A DNA stretch of 64,000 nucleotides from CAWJPY01 sp963844865 (GTDB lineage: Bacteria > Acidobacteriota > Thermoanaerobaculia > Thermoanaerobaculales > Sulfomarinibacteraceae): the NCBI GenBank assembly GCA_963844865.1, contig CAWJPY010000011.1, positions 186,001 through 250,000 on the forward strand, written 5' to 3'. The position numbers and the translations under genes were made by a program. The notes under the pieces are model-generated. The model had not been told where the DNA came from. It was given only the letters and a program-made list of their open reading frames with translations, and searched no databases. This document shows, piece by piece, positions 26,282 to 34,280 of this stretch (positions are counted from its first letter, which is position 1; every line of letters begins with the position of its first letter).

Positions 26282-26959
26282 TCAGCTCTCGGCGATGCCG
26301 CCGCTGCACCGGTTGACCTCCGCGAAGAAACGGTCGCGCTCCGGCGCCTCCTGGAGGAGCTGGAGGAACGTCCGGTCCCGCAGGCAGAAGGCCAACCTGG
26401 CCAGAAGCTTGAGGTGGGCCTTGGTGGTCGGCGCCAGAAGGACGAACAGGATCTGCACCGGCTGCCCGTCCACCGCGCCGAAGTCCACCGCCCGCTCGAG
26501 GAAGCAGGTGGAGATCATGGGGGCGGGGACGATGTCGGAGAGCGGGTTGCGGGGGTGGGGGACCGCCACGCCGCCGCCGATGCCGGTGGAAGACAGCTCC
26601 TCCCGTTGCAGCAGCCGCTCCAGCACCAGGTCGCGGTGCTCGTCCGGGAGGGGGATGCGGGCCACCGCCGCGGCCAGCACCGACTCCACGTCGTGGCCGC
26701 CGACACCGTAGTGCACGTCGCCTCGGCGCATGGTCTCGACGAGCTCCACCGGCGTGGTCTCCGGCCGGCGCTGGGGTGGTTGCCTGGTGGCGGCGAGGGA
26801 AAGGCTGTGACTGTCGGCCCACGCGGCCAGCTCGCGTTCATCGAAGTGGACCTCGTCACCCCAGCGGTGAGCGGGGATGCGGCCCTGGCGTACCCAGCGC
26901 TCGATGGTGCGCACCGGGAGATCGAGCCGCCGCGCCACCTCGTCGATCGTCAGCCTCAT
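26282..26959 (-). CDS. Excisionase-type HTH fused to PTS EIIA(Fru/Ntr)-type domain
   Basis: This is a 225-residue protein in two parts. Residues 1-50 are an excisionase/MerR-like helix-turn-helix (TIDEVARRLDLPVRTIERWV, RIPAHRWGDEVHFD). Residues 75-220 are a type-2 PTS EIIA domain with phospho-accepting H135 in GIGGGVAVPHPRN. In a phosphorelay the His would receive phosphate from HPr or NPr. No EIIB or EIIC is nearby, so a regulatory PTS-Ntr-like function is more likely than sugar uptake. The ATG follows GGAGGACGGAG. It is first in the operon with the ClC gene, suggesting phosphorylation-dependent control of anion or ion balance; that link is inference. Confidence 0.88.
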   Translation of the reverse strand: MRLTIDEVARRLDLPVRTIERWVRQGRIPAHRWGDEVHFDERELAAWADSHSLSLAATRQPPQRRPETTPVELVETMRRGDVHYGVGGHDVESVLAAAVARIPLPDEHRDLVLERLLQREELSSTGIGGGVAVPHPRNPLSDIVPAPMISTCFLERAVDFGAVDGQPVQILFVLLAPTTKAHLKLLARLAFCLRDRTFLQLLQEAPERDRFFAEVNRCSGGIAES

Positions 26960-26994
26960 GCTCGTTCGCTCCGTCCTCCGGCAGGCGGGCGGAT

Positions 26995-27000
26995 ACTATA
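26995..27000 (-). promoter_or_regulatory. -10 hexamer TATAGT of the HTH-EIIA/ClC operon
   Basis: TATAGT on the minus strand lies 36 bp before the ATG at 26959. The leader carries a GGAGGACGGAG ribosome site, so this operon is not leaderless. Confidence 0.4.
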
Positions 27001-27061
27001 CCGTACACGGCCCGTTGCCGCACGGACCACCCGCCAGGGAGATCCGTACCGGCCGGCGAGT

Positions 27062-27254
27062 TCAGGAGACGTGGCGGCCAGGGAGGAGCCGCATGAGGCG
27101 GGCGAGCGCGCGGCGCTGGACGAAGGACAGACGGTGCCAGCGCGCAAAGCTGGGGTCCGCAGCCAGCCGCGGGATGTGCTCGAAGAGCGGCGAGGTCGGC
27201 CTCGTTGACGAGGAGAATGGTCACCTGCGGTTCCATGACGTTGACAACCATCAT
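27062..27254 (-). CDS. Possible small protein gene with one frameshift
   Basis: An ATGATG start at 27254 follows a GGAGG site and reads MMVVNVMEPQVTILLVNEAD. A one-base shift near the codons for DLAAL then leads into a very protein-like frame, LFEHIPRLAADPSFARWHRL and QRRALARLMRLLPGRHVS, ending at TGA (27062-27064). The joined product is about 64 residues with a hydrophobic strand and two helices. I do not recognise it. The ribosome site and composition argue for a real gene; the frameshift and small size argue for caution. It lies between the starts of the HTH-EIIA and kinase-fusion genes. Confidence 0.4.
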
Positions 27255-27289
27255 ATCGGCCTCCACGATGCCCGGGGGAATCCCCCTGA

Positions 27290-27295
27290 TATCCT
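27290..27295 (+). promoter_or_regulatory. -10 hexamer TATCCT with leaderless spacing
   Basis: TATCCT ends seven bases before the ATG at 27303. No ribosome-binding site lies in the gap. Confidence 0.35.
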
Positions 27296-27302
27296 CTGCG
27301 CC

Positions 27303-29504
27303 ATGGCGATGCGCGGTCCTCGCTCGCAGACGGCGGACGGCGTCTTGAAGGCGTCTCCGTCGATCCCGGTGGGGTCGTTCGTGGAAGACGGCTGGCGTGG
27401 CGAGGTGGCAACGTGGCTGTCGATCCCCGATCTGGCGGGTGAGGTGGCGCGTCTCACCGATCCGGCCGCAGCGGTGGAGACCGTCCACTGGGGGCGGAAC
27501 TACCTCTACGCCGCCGTTCTCTCCACCCGAGCGGGCGACCTCGGTGTGGTCGTGAAACAGTTTCGGCCCGACGGCCGGCGCGATCGCGCCCGACGCAGCT
27601 GGCGCGCGGCCTGGGAGCTGGTGCGCTGCGGCATTCCCACCGCGGACCCCCTCCTCCTGATCGAGCCCGAGCAGGGGAACCGGCCCTCCTTCTTCGTGAC
27701 CCGTCGCCTCGAAGGCGCGGCCGAGGTGCGGCACTTCTTCCGGCGCCTCAACCACGAGCCCGACGCGGGGCCTTTTCCGGAGGTGGACCCCCTCCTTCTC
27801 CTGGAGCGGTTGGGGCGGTTGGCCCGCACCCTGCACGACGCCGGCATCTGGTACCGCGATCTCTCCATGGGCAACGTTCTGGCTCGGCGGGATCGAGATG
27901 GCGATCTGAGGCTGTTCCTGGTGGACTGCAACCGCGTCCGGAGCGGGCGGCGTCTGGGCGTGATCCGGCGCTGTCGGGACACGTGCCGCTTCCCCATCCT
28001 CGAGCGCGACCACCGGGAGGCGTTCCTGAGGGGCTACTGGGGAAGAGTGCCACCCGCCTGGGCGTTCCGGCGGTGGTTCTGGGTGGCCTCCATCGGGGGA
28101 TATCTGCTCAAGCACGCCGTCAAGAACCGCCTGCGCCGACTCAGGTTCCGGCGGCGGCACTCCCACGGGGGTCGAGCCCACCCCCACATCCCGCCGGCGG
28201 CGGGGGACGGCACGGCACGCGACAAGGCGGTGTGGGACCCGCTGTCGGACCAGCCCCACCAGCACGCGGGCCGCCGAGAGAAGCTCCTCATCCGCCTGGC
28301 GGACGCTCCCCAGCACCTGCGCGACGTCGCCACCGTGGCCGCAGCCGCTCCCGGCGTGTGGCGACGGTACCGCGCCCTCAAGTCCGAGCTGTATCGCAAC
28401 CCCCATGTCTTTTCCGGCATCGGGCTCGCCCTCCGGCCGTGGCCGGAGGACCCCGAGGCCCACCTCGCGGCGGTGGCGGAGCTGGGCGTGCAGTCCGTTC
28501 TCCTGCGCCTGCACCCCTGGGACGATGACCACCGCGCCGAGGAGAGCCTGGCCGCCGGCCTGGCCGGGCGCGGCCTGGACGTCGCCTTCGCGATCCCACA
28601 GAACCGCGATCTGGTGCGGGACCGGGAGCGTTGGCGGGCCGCGGTGGAGGAGATCGCCGAACGGTTCGTCCCCTACGGCACGTCCTTCCAGATCGGTCAG
28701 GCGCCGAACCGCAGCAAGTGGGGGGTGTGGACGCCGCGGGAGTATCTGAGCGTGTTCGCGGACGCCGCCGACATCCTGCGTCGGCGACCGGGAGTCGAGC
28801 TGGTGGGGCCGGCGGTGATCGACTTCGAGTTCCACCACACCCTGGCCCTGGTGAGCCGGACGTCGCCGGGGGTGGCCTTCGACGCCCTCTCGGCGCTGCT
28901 GTACGTGGACCGCCGGGGAGCGCCCGAGAACCGCCAGCTCGGCTTCGACACCGTGGACAAGGCGGTCTTGCTGCGTGCCGTCGCCGAGACCAGCCTCACG
29001 TCCACCGACCGCTGCTGGATCACCGAGGTGAACTGGCCGCTCTGGGAAGGGCCCCACTCTCCGGCGGGCAAGGCCGCGGCGGTGGACGAGGAGCGCCAGG
29101 CGGACTACCTGACGCGGTACTACCTGTTGACCCTGGGCACCGGTCTGGTGGAGCGTGTCTACTGGTGGCGACTCCTGGCCAGGGGGTACGGGCTGATGGT
29201 GGCGGACGGCCGCGGCGGCCTGCGTCGGCGGCCCGCATTCCGGGCCCTGGCCACGCTGCGGCAGGTGTTGGAGGGGGCCACGTTCGTGGGGCCGGTCCCC
29301 GTCGAAGGCGATGGCCGCATGTACCACTTCCAGCTGGGCTCAGACGAGCTGGTGGTGGGATGGAGCGTCGCCGCACCGACGCCGGCCAAGCTGCCGCGGC
29401 CGGCACGGCGCGTCCTGACCCGCGACGGTGACGAGCTGCCCGCGCCCACCGGGACGGGCGTGGTTCTCACGCCTTCCCCGGTGTACTACCTGCTGGCTGA
29501 GTGA
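27303..29504 (+). CDS. LPS-kinase-like (InaA/WaaP) domain fused to glycosidase-like TIM barrel
   Basis: This is a 733-residue two-domain protein. Residues 55-245 resemble the InaA/WaaP/Kdo kinase family: candidate ATP-Lys K85 in LGVVVKQFRP, catalytic loop WYRDLSMGNVL with D186, and metal-binding D208 in LVDCNR. Residues 365-680 look like a glycoside hydrolase clan A barrel. The acid/base position, normally in a GNEPN motif, reads GQAPN (465-469), so that Glu is missing, while a late strand WITEVNWP keeps E575 as a possible nucleophile. The barrel may therefore bind or transfer rather than hydrolyse sugar. A role in phosphorylating and recognising a cell-surface glycan is a reasonable inference. 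No signal peptide is seen. Confidence 0.72.
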   Translation: MAMRGPRSQTADGVLKASPSIPVGSFVEDGWRGEVATWLSIPDLAGEVARLTDPAAAVETVHWGRNYLYAAVLSTRAGDLGVVVKQFRPDGRRDRARRSWRAAWELVRCGIPTADPLLLIEPEQGNRPSFFVTRRLEGAAEVRHFFRRLNHEPDAGPFPEVDPLLLLERLGRLARTLHDAGIWYRDLSMGNVLARRDRDGDLRLFLVDCNRVRSGRRLGVIRRCRDTCRFPILERDHREAFLRGYWGRVPPAWAFRRWFWVASIGGYLLKHAVKNRLRRLRFRRRHSHGGRAHPHIPPAAGDGTARDKAVWDPLSDQPHQHAGRREKLLIRLADAPQHLRDVATVAAAAPGVWRRYRALKSELYRNPHVFSGIGLALRPWPEDPEAHLAAVAELGVQSVLLRLHPWDDDHRAEESLAAGLAGRGLDVAFAIPQNRDLVRDRERWRAAVEEIAERFVPYGTSFQIGQAPNRSKWGVWTPREYLSVFADAADILRRRPGVELVGPAVIDFEFHHTLALVSRTSPGVAFDALSALLYVDRRGAPENRQLGFDTVDKAVLLRAVAETSLTSTDRCWITEVNWPLWEGPHSPAGKAAAVDEERQADYLTRYYLLTLGTGLVERVYWWRLLARGYGLMVADGRGGLRRRPAFRALATLRQVLEGATFVGPVPVEGDGRMYHFQLGSDELVVGWSVAAPTPAKLPRPARRVLTRDGDELPAPTGTGVVLTPSPVYYLLAE

Positions 29505-29565
29505 AGCGGCGCCCGGCGCGGCTGTGTGTGCCTGGCATTCCTCGAAGCTCTTCAGCCGTGGGAGG

Positions 29566-30543
29566 TTATCGCGCCTCCCGGGCGAGCGCGTTCCGCGAGC
29601 GGCGCCGGGCCGCCGGGCCGCGTGGGGAGAGGCGCGGGACCACGAGGATGGCGATCAGGATGAGGCCCCAGACGGCGACCCCGGACACGATGAAGGTGCG
29701 GTCGCCGAGGAGCCACGTCGGGAAGTCCGCCGTGCGGTCGAACATCTTCTTGAGGAGCTTGGTGCCGAAGACGAGTCCCCCGTGGAGCCCGATGGGCGCC
29801 CACAGCGCGCCGGTCCTCAGGTAGAGGACGGCGAGCAGGGTGGCGAGGAGGAACAGGCCGGCCATCAGGCGCAGATCGGGCAGCGGTGAGCCCAGCACGG
29901 TGAAGTACGTCTTGAACAGGGTCAGTCCGATGGTCGGGTTCCACCCGACGGGCACCCGCAGGCCCCCCGAGATGCAGTGCAGCACGGCGAAGACGGACCC
30001 GCTGCCCACCAGGGCCCAGGGCACCCCCCAGTCCCGCACCATGGCCCGGAAGTACACGCCCCGGAACATGGACTCCTCGAGGAGACCGATGAAGGCGGCG
30101 CCCAGTGCGAACTCCACGGTCCGGCCGGCGAGAGCGAGGGCGTCGGGATGGGCCCAGCCCAGGGTGCCGGTCGCCACCAGGAGGGCGCCGTAGATCGCGG
30201 CCAGCACGACCCCGGAGGCGACGCCGAACCGCAGGTGCCGGGTGGCGCTCACGCGGGGTGGGAAGCCACGGCGCAGCAGGGCACCCCAGGGCACCCAGCG
30301 GCGCAGCCCGATGAACACTGCCAAGGCGACCAGGAGGAGGTAGCGGCGAGAGATCCGCCCCAGGTCGTAGGTAGCCGGCGCCCCGCCCTGTCCCGCCTCG
30401 TAGTGGAGGAGATGCTGCACCCAGACGGGACCCGGCAGGGCCGACTCCAGGGCGGCCTTGAACAGGGGCATGGTGACGAGCGCGAACGCCAGGGCGAGCA
30501 CGATCATCAGTAGCAGGCGCAGGCTCACGGAGGGCGTACGCAC
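29566..30543 (-). CDS. CPBP-family intramembrane metalloprotease (CAAX/Abi type)
   Basis: This is a 325-residue protein with eight or so membrane helices. The three family motifs are present: EExxxR in GLLEESMFRG (E156, E157, R161), FxxxH in FAVLHCISG, and a third conserved His in APIGLHGGLVFG. In eukaryotes these cleave prenylated proteins; bacterial members have varied roles, including bacteriocin immunity and maturation. The GTG at 30543 has no ribosome site and has TAGAGT nine bases upstream. It converges with the kinase fusion gene and is divergent from the acyltransferase gene. Substrate unknown. Confidence 0.85.
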   Translation of the reverse strand: MRTPSVSLRLLLMIVLALAFALVTMPLFKAALESALPGPVWVQHLLHYEAGQGGAPATYDLGRISRRYLLLVALAVFIGLRRWVPWGALLRRGFPPRVSATRHLRFGVASGVVLAAIYGALLVATGTLGWAHPDALALAGRTVEFALGAAFIGLLEESMFRGVYFRAMVRDWGVPWALVGSGSVFAVLHCISGGLRVPVGWNPTIGLTLFKTYFTVLGSPLPDLRLMAGLFLLATLLAVLYLRTGALWAPIGLHGGLVFGTKLLKKMFDRTADFPTWLLGDRTFIVSGVAVWGLILIAILVVPRLSPRGPAARRRSRNALAREAR

Positions 30544-30552
30544 GACCGCGCC

Positions 30553-30558
30553 ACTCTA
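30553..30558 (-). promoter_or_regulatory. -10 hexamer TAGAGT with leaderless spacing
   Basis: TAGAGT on the minus strand ends nine bases before the GTG at 30543, with no ribosome-binding site in between. Confidence 0.35.
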
Positions 30559-30660
30559 ACACTCCCTGATCGAGCCGGGGCGACGGACCGTCGACCCTTG
30601 CGGGCGGCGCCTTCCGGCGGGAAGGTGACGTCGGCGCGAGGGCAGGTGCCCGGTGCGTGC

Positions 30661-30688
30661 TACCATCCCGGGGTCCGACCGCTCGGAC
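30661..30688 (+). promoter_or_regulatory. -10 hexamer and start-site inverted repeat before the acyltransferase
   Basis: TACCAT (30661-30666) is followed by a perfect inverted repeat GTCCGA-CCGC-TCGGAC (30673-30688) that would begin near +1. The ATG is at 30694. The repeat could be an operator or a 5' hairpin; no clear ribosome site is present otherwise. Confidence 0.3.
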
Positions 30689-30693
30689 GCCAC

Positions 30694-31515
30694 ATGGTCG
30701 ACTCCTCCCATGATCATCTGCCGGGCCCCCTGGTCGGGGGACCCCATCCACTCAAGGTCCGCAGCCGCCGCCGCACGACCCGGCTGAGACGGGCGATCAA
30801 CCGCACGGTGGCGCCCCTCGTGGTGGCCCTGATCAAGCTGGCGTGGGCGAGCTACCGGTTCCAGGTCCACGACGAGGAGCCGGTGCGGCGCCTGCTCGGG
30901 GAGGGCCGCCCGCTCATTCTCACCTTCTGGCACGACAGCATCTTCGCCATGGGGTGGTATCTGCAGCGCCTCGGTGGACTCGGAGCGCGTGTGACCTATC
31001 TGGTGAGCCCGTCCCGGGACGGCGACCTGGCCGTCCAGGTGCTGTCGGTGATGGGGGCGGGTGCCGTGCGCGGGTCGGCGACTCGCAGCGGGGTCAAGGC
31101 CATGCACGGCCTCTACCGCGCCATCGTGCGCGAGCACGGCTCCCCGGTGGTGCTTCCGGACGGACCCCACGGGCCGCGCCACCACTGCAAACCCGGTTCC
31201 CTGTTGCTGGCCCAGATGTCCGGCGCTCAGGTGCTGCCCATGGCGTGTGCCGCGAGCAGGAGCTGGCGACTCCGGACCTGGGATCGGCTGCTGGTGCCGC
31301 TGCCCTTCGCCAGGGTGGCCGTGACCCTGGGGGAGCCGTACTCGGTGCCGAAAGGGATCGCCTCCGAGGAGCTGGAGCGGCAGCGGCTGGAGCTCGAGGC
31401 CAGGTTGCAGGAGCTCGCAGCCGAGGCGCGCCGGAGGGCGTCCGGGGGCGCCGAAATAGTCCATTCAGGTGAGCCGTTGCACAGACCGACCGCGAGGGGA
31501 GGCGATCGAGATTGA
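30694..31515 (+). CDS. DUF374 lysophospholipid acyltransferase-family protein
   Basis: This is a 273-residue protein of the DUF374/LpxL-like acyltransferase group, acting on lipid A or related envelope lipids. Seen: a hydrophobic amphipathic helix after the basic N-terminus (VAPLVVALIKLAWASYRF), the LILTFWHDSIFAM segment in the position of the catalytic H-x4-D/E box, SPSRDGDLAVQVL, and VVLPDGPHGPRHHCKPG, which is typical of DUF374 (PDGPRGP-like). It lacks a multi-pass membrane region and is probably a peripheral inner-membrane enzyme. Its TGA overlaps the TTG start of the next gene. Confidence 0.85.
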   Translation: MVDSSHDHLPGPLVGGPHPLKVRSRRRTTRLRRAINRTVAPLVVALIKLAWASYRFQVHDEEPVRRLLGEGRPLILTFWHDSIFAMGWYLQRLGGLGARVTYLVSPSRDGDLAVQVLSVMGAGAVRGSATRSGVKAMHGLYRAIVREHGSPVVLPDGPHGPRHHCKPGSLLLAQMSGAQVLPMACAASRSWRLRTWDRLLVPLPFARVAVTLGEPYSVPKGIASEELERQRLELEARLQELAAEARRRASGGAEIVHSGEPLHRPTARGGDRD

Positions 31516-31904
31516 GCGCACAACGCATGACCACTGAAGAGCTTCGGTTGGATGAATCGGAGCTCTACCGCGAGGAGACCTTCACCGATCTCAAGGTCGG
31601 TTCCATCCGGAGGTTGTCGCCGGTGACCGCCGACGGGAAGCCGGACACCGGGCGGCCCATTCTCTTCGTGGGCCAGACCCAGCTGCTGACCCAGGTGGGC
31701 CCGTTGCCGGTGCAGGCTCGCATCGAGGCCCGGACCCTGGAAGAGGCCATCGCCAAGTTCCCCGCCGCCATCGAGGAGGCGGTGGCCGCCATGATGGACG
31801 AGCTGCGCGACATGCAGCGGCGCGAGGCGTCCCGCATTGTCGTGCCCGGCGCCGACACCGCCAGCAAGATCCTGGGTGGTCCCCAGGGTCCGACCCAGAA
31901 GTAG
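31512..31904 (+). CDS. Conserved small cytoplasmic protein of unknown function
   Basis: This is a 130-residue protein. A TTG start overlaps the previous stop (TTGA) and lies nine bases after GGGAGG, so translation is coupled; an ATG at 31527 is possible. The sequence has a beta-rich N-terminal part (LYREETFTDLKVGSIRRL, PVTADGKPDTGRPILFVGQTQL) and a C-terminal amphipathic helix (AIAKFPAAIEEAVAAMMDEL). I recall similar small cytoplasmic proteins annotated without function in other proteobacterial-type genomes. No catalytic motif is visible. Confidence 0.75.
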   Translation: MSAQRMTTEELRLDESELYREETFTDLKVGSIRRLSPVTADGKPDTGRPILFVGQTQLLTQVGPLPVQARIEARTLEEAIAKFPAAIEEAVAAMMDELRDMQRREASRIVVPGADTASKILGGPQGPTQK

Positions 31905-32066
31905 GGTCGATCCCGGCGGCTCGGAGGCTCAGCCTCCCGGCGACAGGGGGACGCGAGGCAGTCGGCGGCCACAGGCGCGGCGACGAACGGCGGCGGCTGC
32001 AATCAGCGACCGCGTTCAGAGACGAGGAAGGCGACGGTGGATGCGGGTGCGGGTGAGGGACCCGTC

Positions 32067-33533
32067 TCACGTTCCTCTGGTTGATCCGAGCTCGGGGAGC
32101 CGGTCCATCCCGGAGCGCTGCGCCGCTGCCGTCATCCGTTCCACGAGCGCGACCCGCGTCTGGTCGGTGACGCAGGGCGACTCCTCACCGGACAGGAGGC
32201 GCGTGACCTCGCCATGGGCGCGCTCGCCGAGGGTGCGTCCGCCCTCGTCCTGCCACCGGCGACGACCGGCCCGGTCGATGACCGACCCGGGGAAGCGCAC
32301 CTCCTCCCGCAGGTGGCGCAGGGTGTGGTCGGCGATGAGGAGGTGGGAGTCGCGCAGCAGCTCCTCCATCAGGGGCGCCGCCGGGAAGTCCTCCCGGGGC
32401 TGGATGCCGTCGACGAGGCGCAGCGCCATGCCGCAGATCTCGTTGTCCACGACGAGCTTCTCCAGGCTCTGACAGCTCTCGAAGTCGAGCATGCCGGGGC
32501 CCGAGATGGAGTTGATCCCGGCCAGGACGGCGAGCACCGCGCCCATCCCCGTCTCGAGCCCGGCCTGGGCGTCCAGCAGCTTGGCGTCGGACAACGAGAT
32601 GTACGCCTGGGTCGGAAGGCCGAGGCTGGCGCCGATCTGGGCGTAGGCGCAGTCGATCATCATGGTCTCCACCGCGCCCATGGGGGTGGTCTCGTAGCGG
32701 ATGTCGAAGACGGCGGGCGAGCCCCCGTAGAGCACCGGCGTCCCGGGCCGGACGAGCTGGGTGATGACCAGCCCGCTCAGGGCCTCGGCGGTGTGCTGGA
32801 CCAGCGTGCCCACGAGGGTGACCGGCGCCGTGAAGCCGGACAGCGGCATGGGGACGACCTCCACCGGGATACCCCAGTGGGCGCAGTCCGCGGTGTTCTG
32901 CGAGGTGGTCTCGCTCCACTTGAGGGGCGAGGTGGGACAGCAGGAGAAGACCGCGAGTGGTTTCGCCTGCAGCGCGCGGCGGTCGCCCCTGACCGCCAGC
33001 AGCAGGTCCTTCATGACCTCGAACCCCTCGATGGTGAAGGCCCCGGTGACCACCGGTTTGGCGCAGTACAGGAGGCTCAGGAAGAGCCGGTAGCTGTCGG
33101 AGACCTCCTGGGCGACGTCCGCCGGAACCATGCAGGTGCTCTGGACCTTGATGTGCTCCAGGCTGCGCATGAGCCGTGCGTAATCGATGTAGTCGGCGGT
33201 GGTCGGTGGGCGGACCCGGTGGGTGGAACCGTCGAGGATGGTGATGGCGGAGGACCCGGGGGTGAAGGCCGTGTTGTCGCCGGCCATCTCATGGACCGCG
33301 GTCCCGGTGCCGTCGTACAGGGTGAAGGCGTGGGGCGCCGTCGCGAGGGCGGAGTCGATGAGATCGTCACTGAGATGGACCCGACCGGCGGCGACGCGGC
33401 CGCCGTGGTCGGCGATCAGGGAGACGACCTGGTCGTTGTGGACCTCGACGCCCACGGTCTTCAACACCTCCCGTGCCTCCGCGACGATCCGCTCCACGAG
33501 GGCGTCATCGAGCATCTTCAGCCTCGGCCTCAT
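32067..33533 (-). CDS. Trimethylamine-methyltransferase (MttB) superfamily protein, non-pyrrolysine
   Basis: This is a 488-residue TIM-barrel corrinoid methyltransferase of the MttB superfamily. The frame is open throughout, with no in-frame amber codon, so it belongs to the non-pyrrolysine group that includes glycine betaine and carnitine demethylases. Family segments seen include TPGSSAITILDG, CCPTSPLKWSE, YGGSPAVFDIRYETTPMGA and the C-terminal SISGPGMLDFES. No corrinoid protein or MtaA-type gene lies in the window, so its methyl acceptor must be encoded elsewhere. The ATG has AAGGAGAG upstream. The substrate could be a quaternary amine, but this cannot be read from sequence. Confidence 0.88.
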   Translation of the reverse strand: MRPRLKMLDDALVERIVAEAREVLKTVGVEVHNDQVVSLIADHGGRVAAGRVHLSDDLIDSALATAPHAFTLYDGTGTAVHEMAGDNTAFTPGSSAITILDGSTHRVRPPTTADYIDYARLMRSLEHIKVQSTCMVPADVAQEVSDSYRLFLSLLYCAKPVVTGAFTIEGFEVMKDLLLAVRGDRRALQAKPLAVFSCCPTSPLKWSETTSQNTADCAHWGIPVEVVPMPLSGFTAPVTLVGTLVQHTAEALSGLVITQLVRPGTPVLYGGSPAVFDIRYETTPMGAVETMMIDCAYAQIGASLGLPTQAYISLSDAKLLDAQAGLETGMGAVLAVLAGINSISGPGMLDFESCQSLEKLVVDNEICGMALRLVDGIQPREDFPAAPLMEELLRDSHLLIADHTLRHLREEVRFPGSVIDRAGRRRWQDEGGRTLGERAHGEVTRLLSGEESPCVTDQTRVALVERMTAAAQRSGMDRLPELGSTRGT

Positions 33534-33642
33534 GGGTCTCTCCTTTTCCCGACCCGTGGTCCGGAGATCTGCCTAGGTCGGTATCGGTGTGGGCACCGCT
33601 CGCGGCGGTGAAGCTGGTGGTTGGGAGCCGGACCCGGGGATC

Positions 33643-34224
33643 TCACGCCGACCGCAGCTCGGCCTCGATGTAGTTGGCCGTCAGGATCTGGAACAGCCTT
33701 CCGATGACCACGGCCTTGTGGAGGCCGGGGGCGTCTGCCGCCAGCAGCGGTGCGGCGAGCCCGTCGAGCAGCCGGCGCCGGGTCGCGGGCTCGAGATCCG
33801 GGCTCACGTGCCGCGTCCACCACCAGAGCTCGCCGTACAGGAACCATGCGGCATCCCGGTGGATCGCTTCCAGCTCCTGGTCCCACGCCCGGACGTGCTG
33901 CCGGGTGGCGAGAGCCATCAGGCCCTCGCTGAGCGCACCGGAAAGCAGTCGCAGCGCCTTCTCGGACGGCTCGCACCGCTCACCGAGATTCTCGAGGATG
34001 ACGCCGCTGATGGCGCTGATGTCGAGCTTGGAGGCCAGGTTGCTGTAGTCCCGGGAGGCACGGCTGGTGGCCAGTCGGTCGAGAAAGCCGTGGAAATGGG
34101 AGAGCAGGGACCACAGCCGGGACTCCTCGGCGACTCCCCCCTCCAGAAGCTCCGCCCGGAGGCTCCACACGGCCCGGGCAGAAGGGGAGGACAGGACCTT
34201 CGCGAGCGATTCCCGGATGGCCAT
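33643..34224 (-). CDS. Hypothetical all-helical protein
   Basis: This is a 193-residue protein that I do not recognise. It is predicted almost wholly helical, with no signal peptide, membrane helix or cysteines in motif spacing. A Trp-rich helix (WFLYGELWWWTRH) lies in the second half and the C-terminus carries a ILTANYIEAEL helix. The ATG at 34224 lacks a ribosome site; TACACT lies eight bases upstream. It is divergent from the MATE gene across only 56 bp, so the two promoters face away from each other. Confidence 0.7.
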   Translation of the reverse strand: MAIRESLAKVLSSPSARAVWSLRAELLEGGVAEESRLWSLLSHFHGFLDRLATSRASRDYSNLASKLDISAISGVILENLGERCEPSEKALRLLSGALSEGLMALATRQHVRAWDQELEAIHRDAAWFLYGELWWWTRHVSPDLEPATRRRLLDGLAAPLLAADAPGLHKAVVIGRLFQILTANYIEAELRSA

Positions 34225-34232
34225 GATGGGTG

Positions 34233-34274
34233 AGTGTACACGCCTCCGGGCGGGGCGAGGAGAGGAGCTATAGT
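34233..34274. promoter_or_regulatory. Back-to-back leaderless promoters
   Basis: TACACT on the minus strand (34238-34233) ends eight bases before the ATG at 34224. TATAGT on the plus strand (34269-34274) ends six bases before the GTG at 34281. Both genes lack ribosome-binding sites. The two -10 hexamers share a 56-bp intergenic region. Confidence 0.5.
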
Positions 34275-34280
34275 CGCGCC

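Noticed and set aside
31923..31937. GGAGGC-TCA-GCCTCC hairpin as a terminator after the 31512 gene
   Set aside because: Short stem and no T-run; too weak to call in GC-rich DNA.
32067..33533. Pyrrolysine (amber readthrough) in the MttB-like gene
   Set aside because: The frame contains no internal TAG; the product is complete without readthrough.
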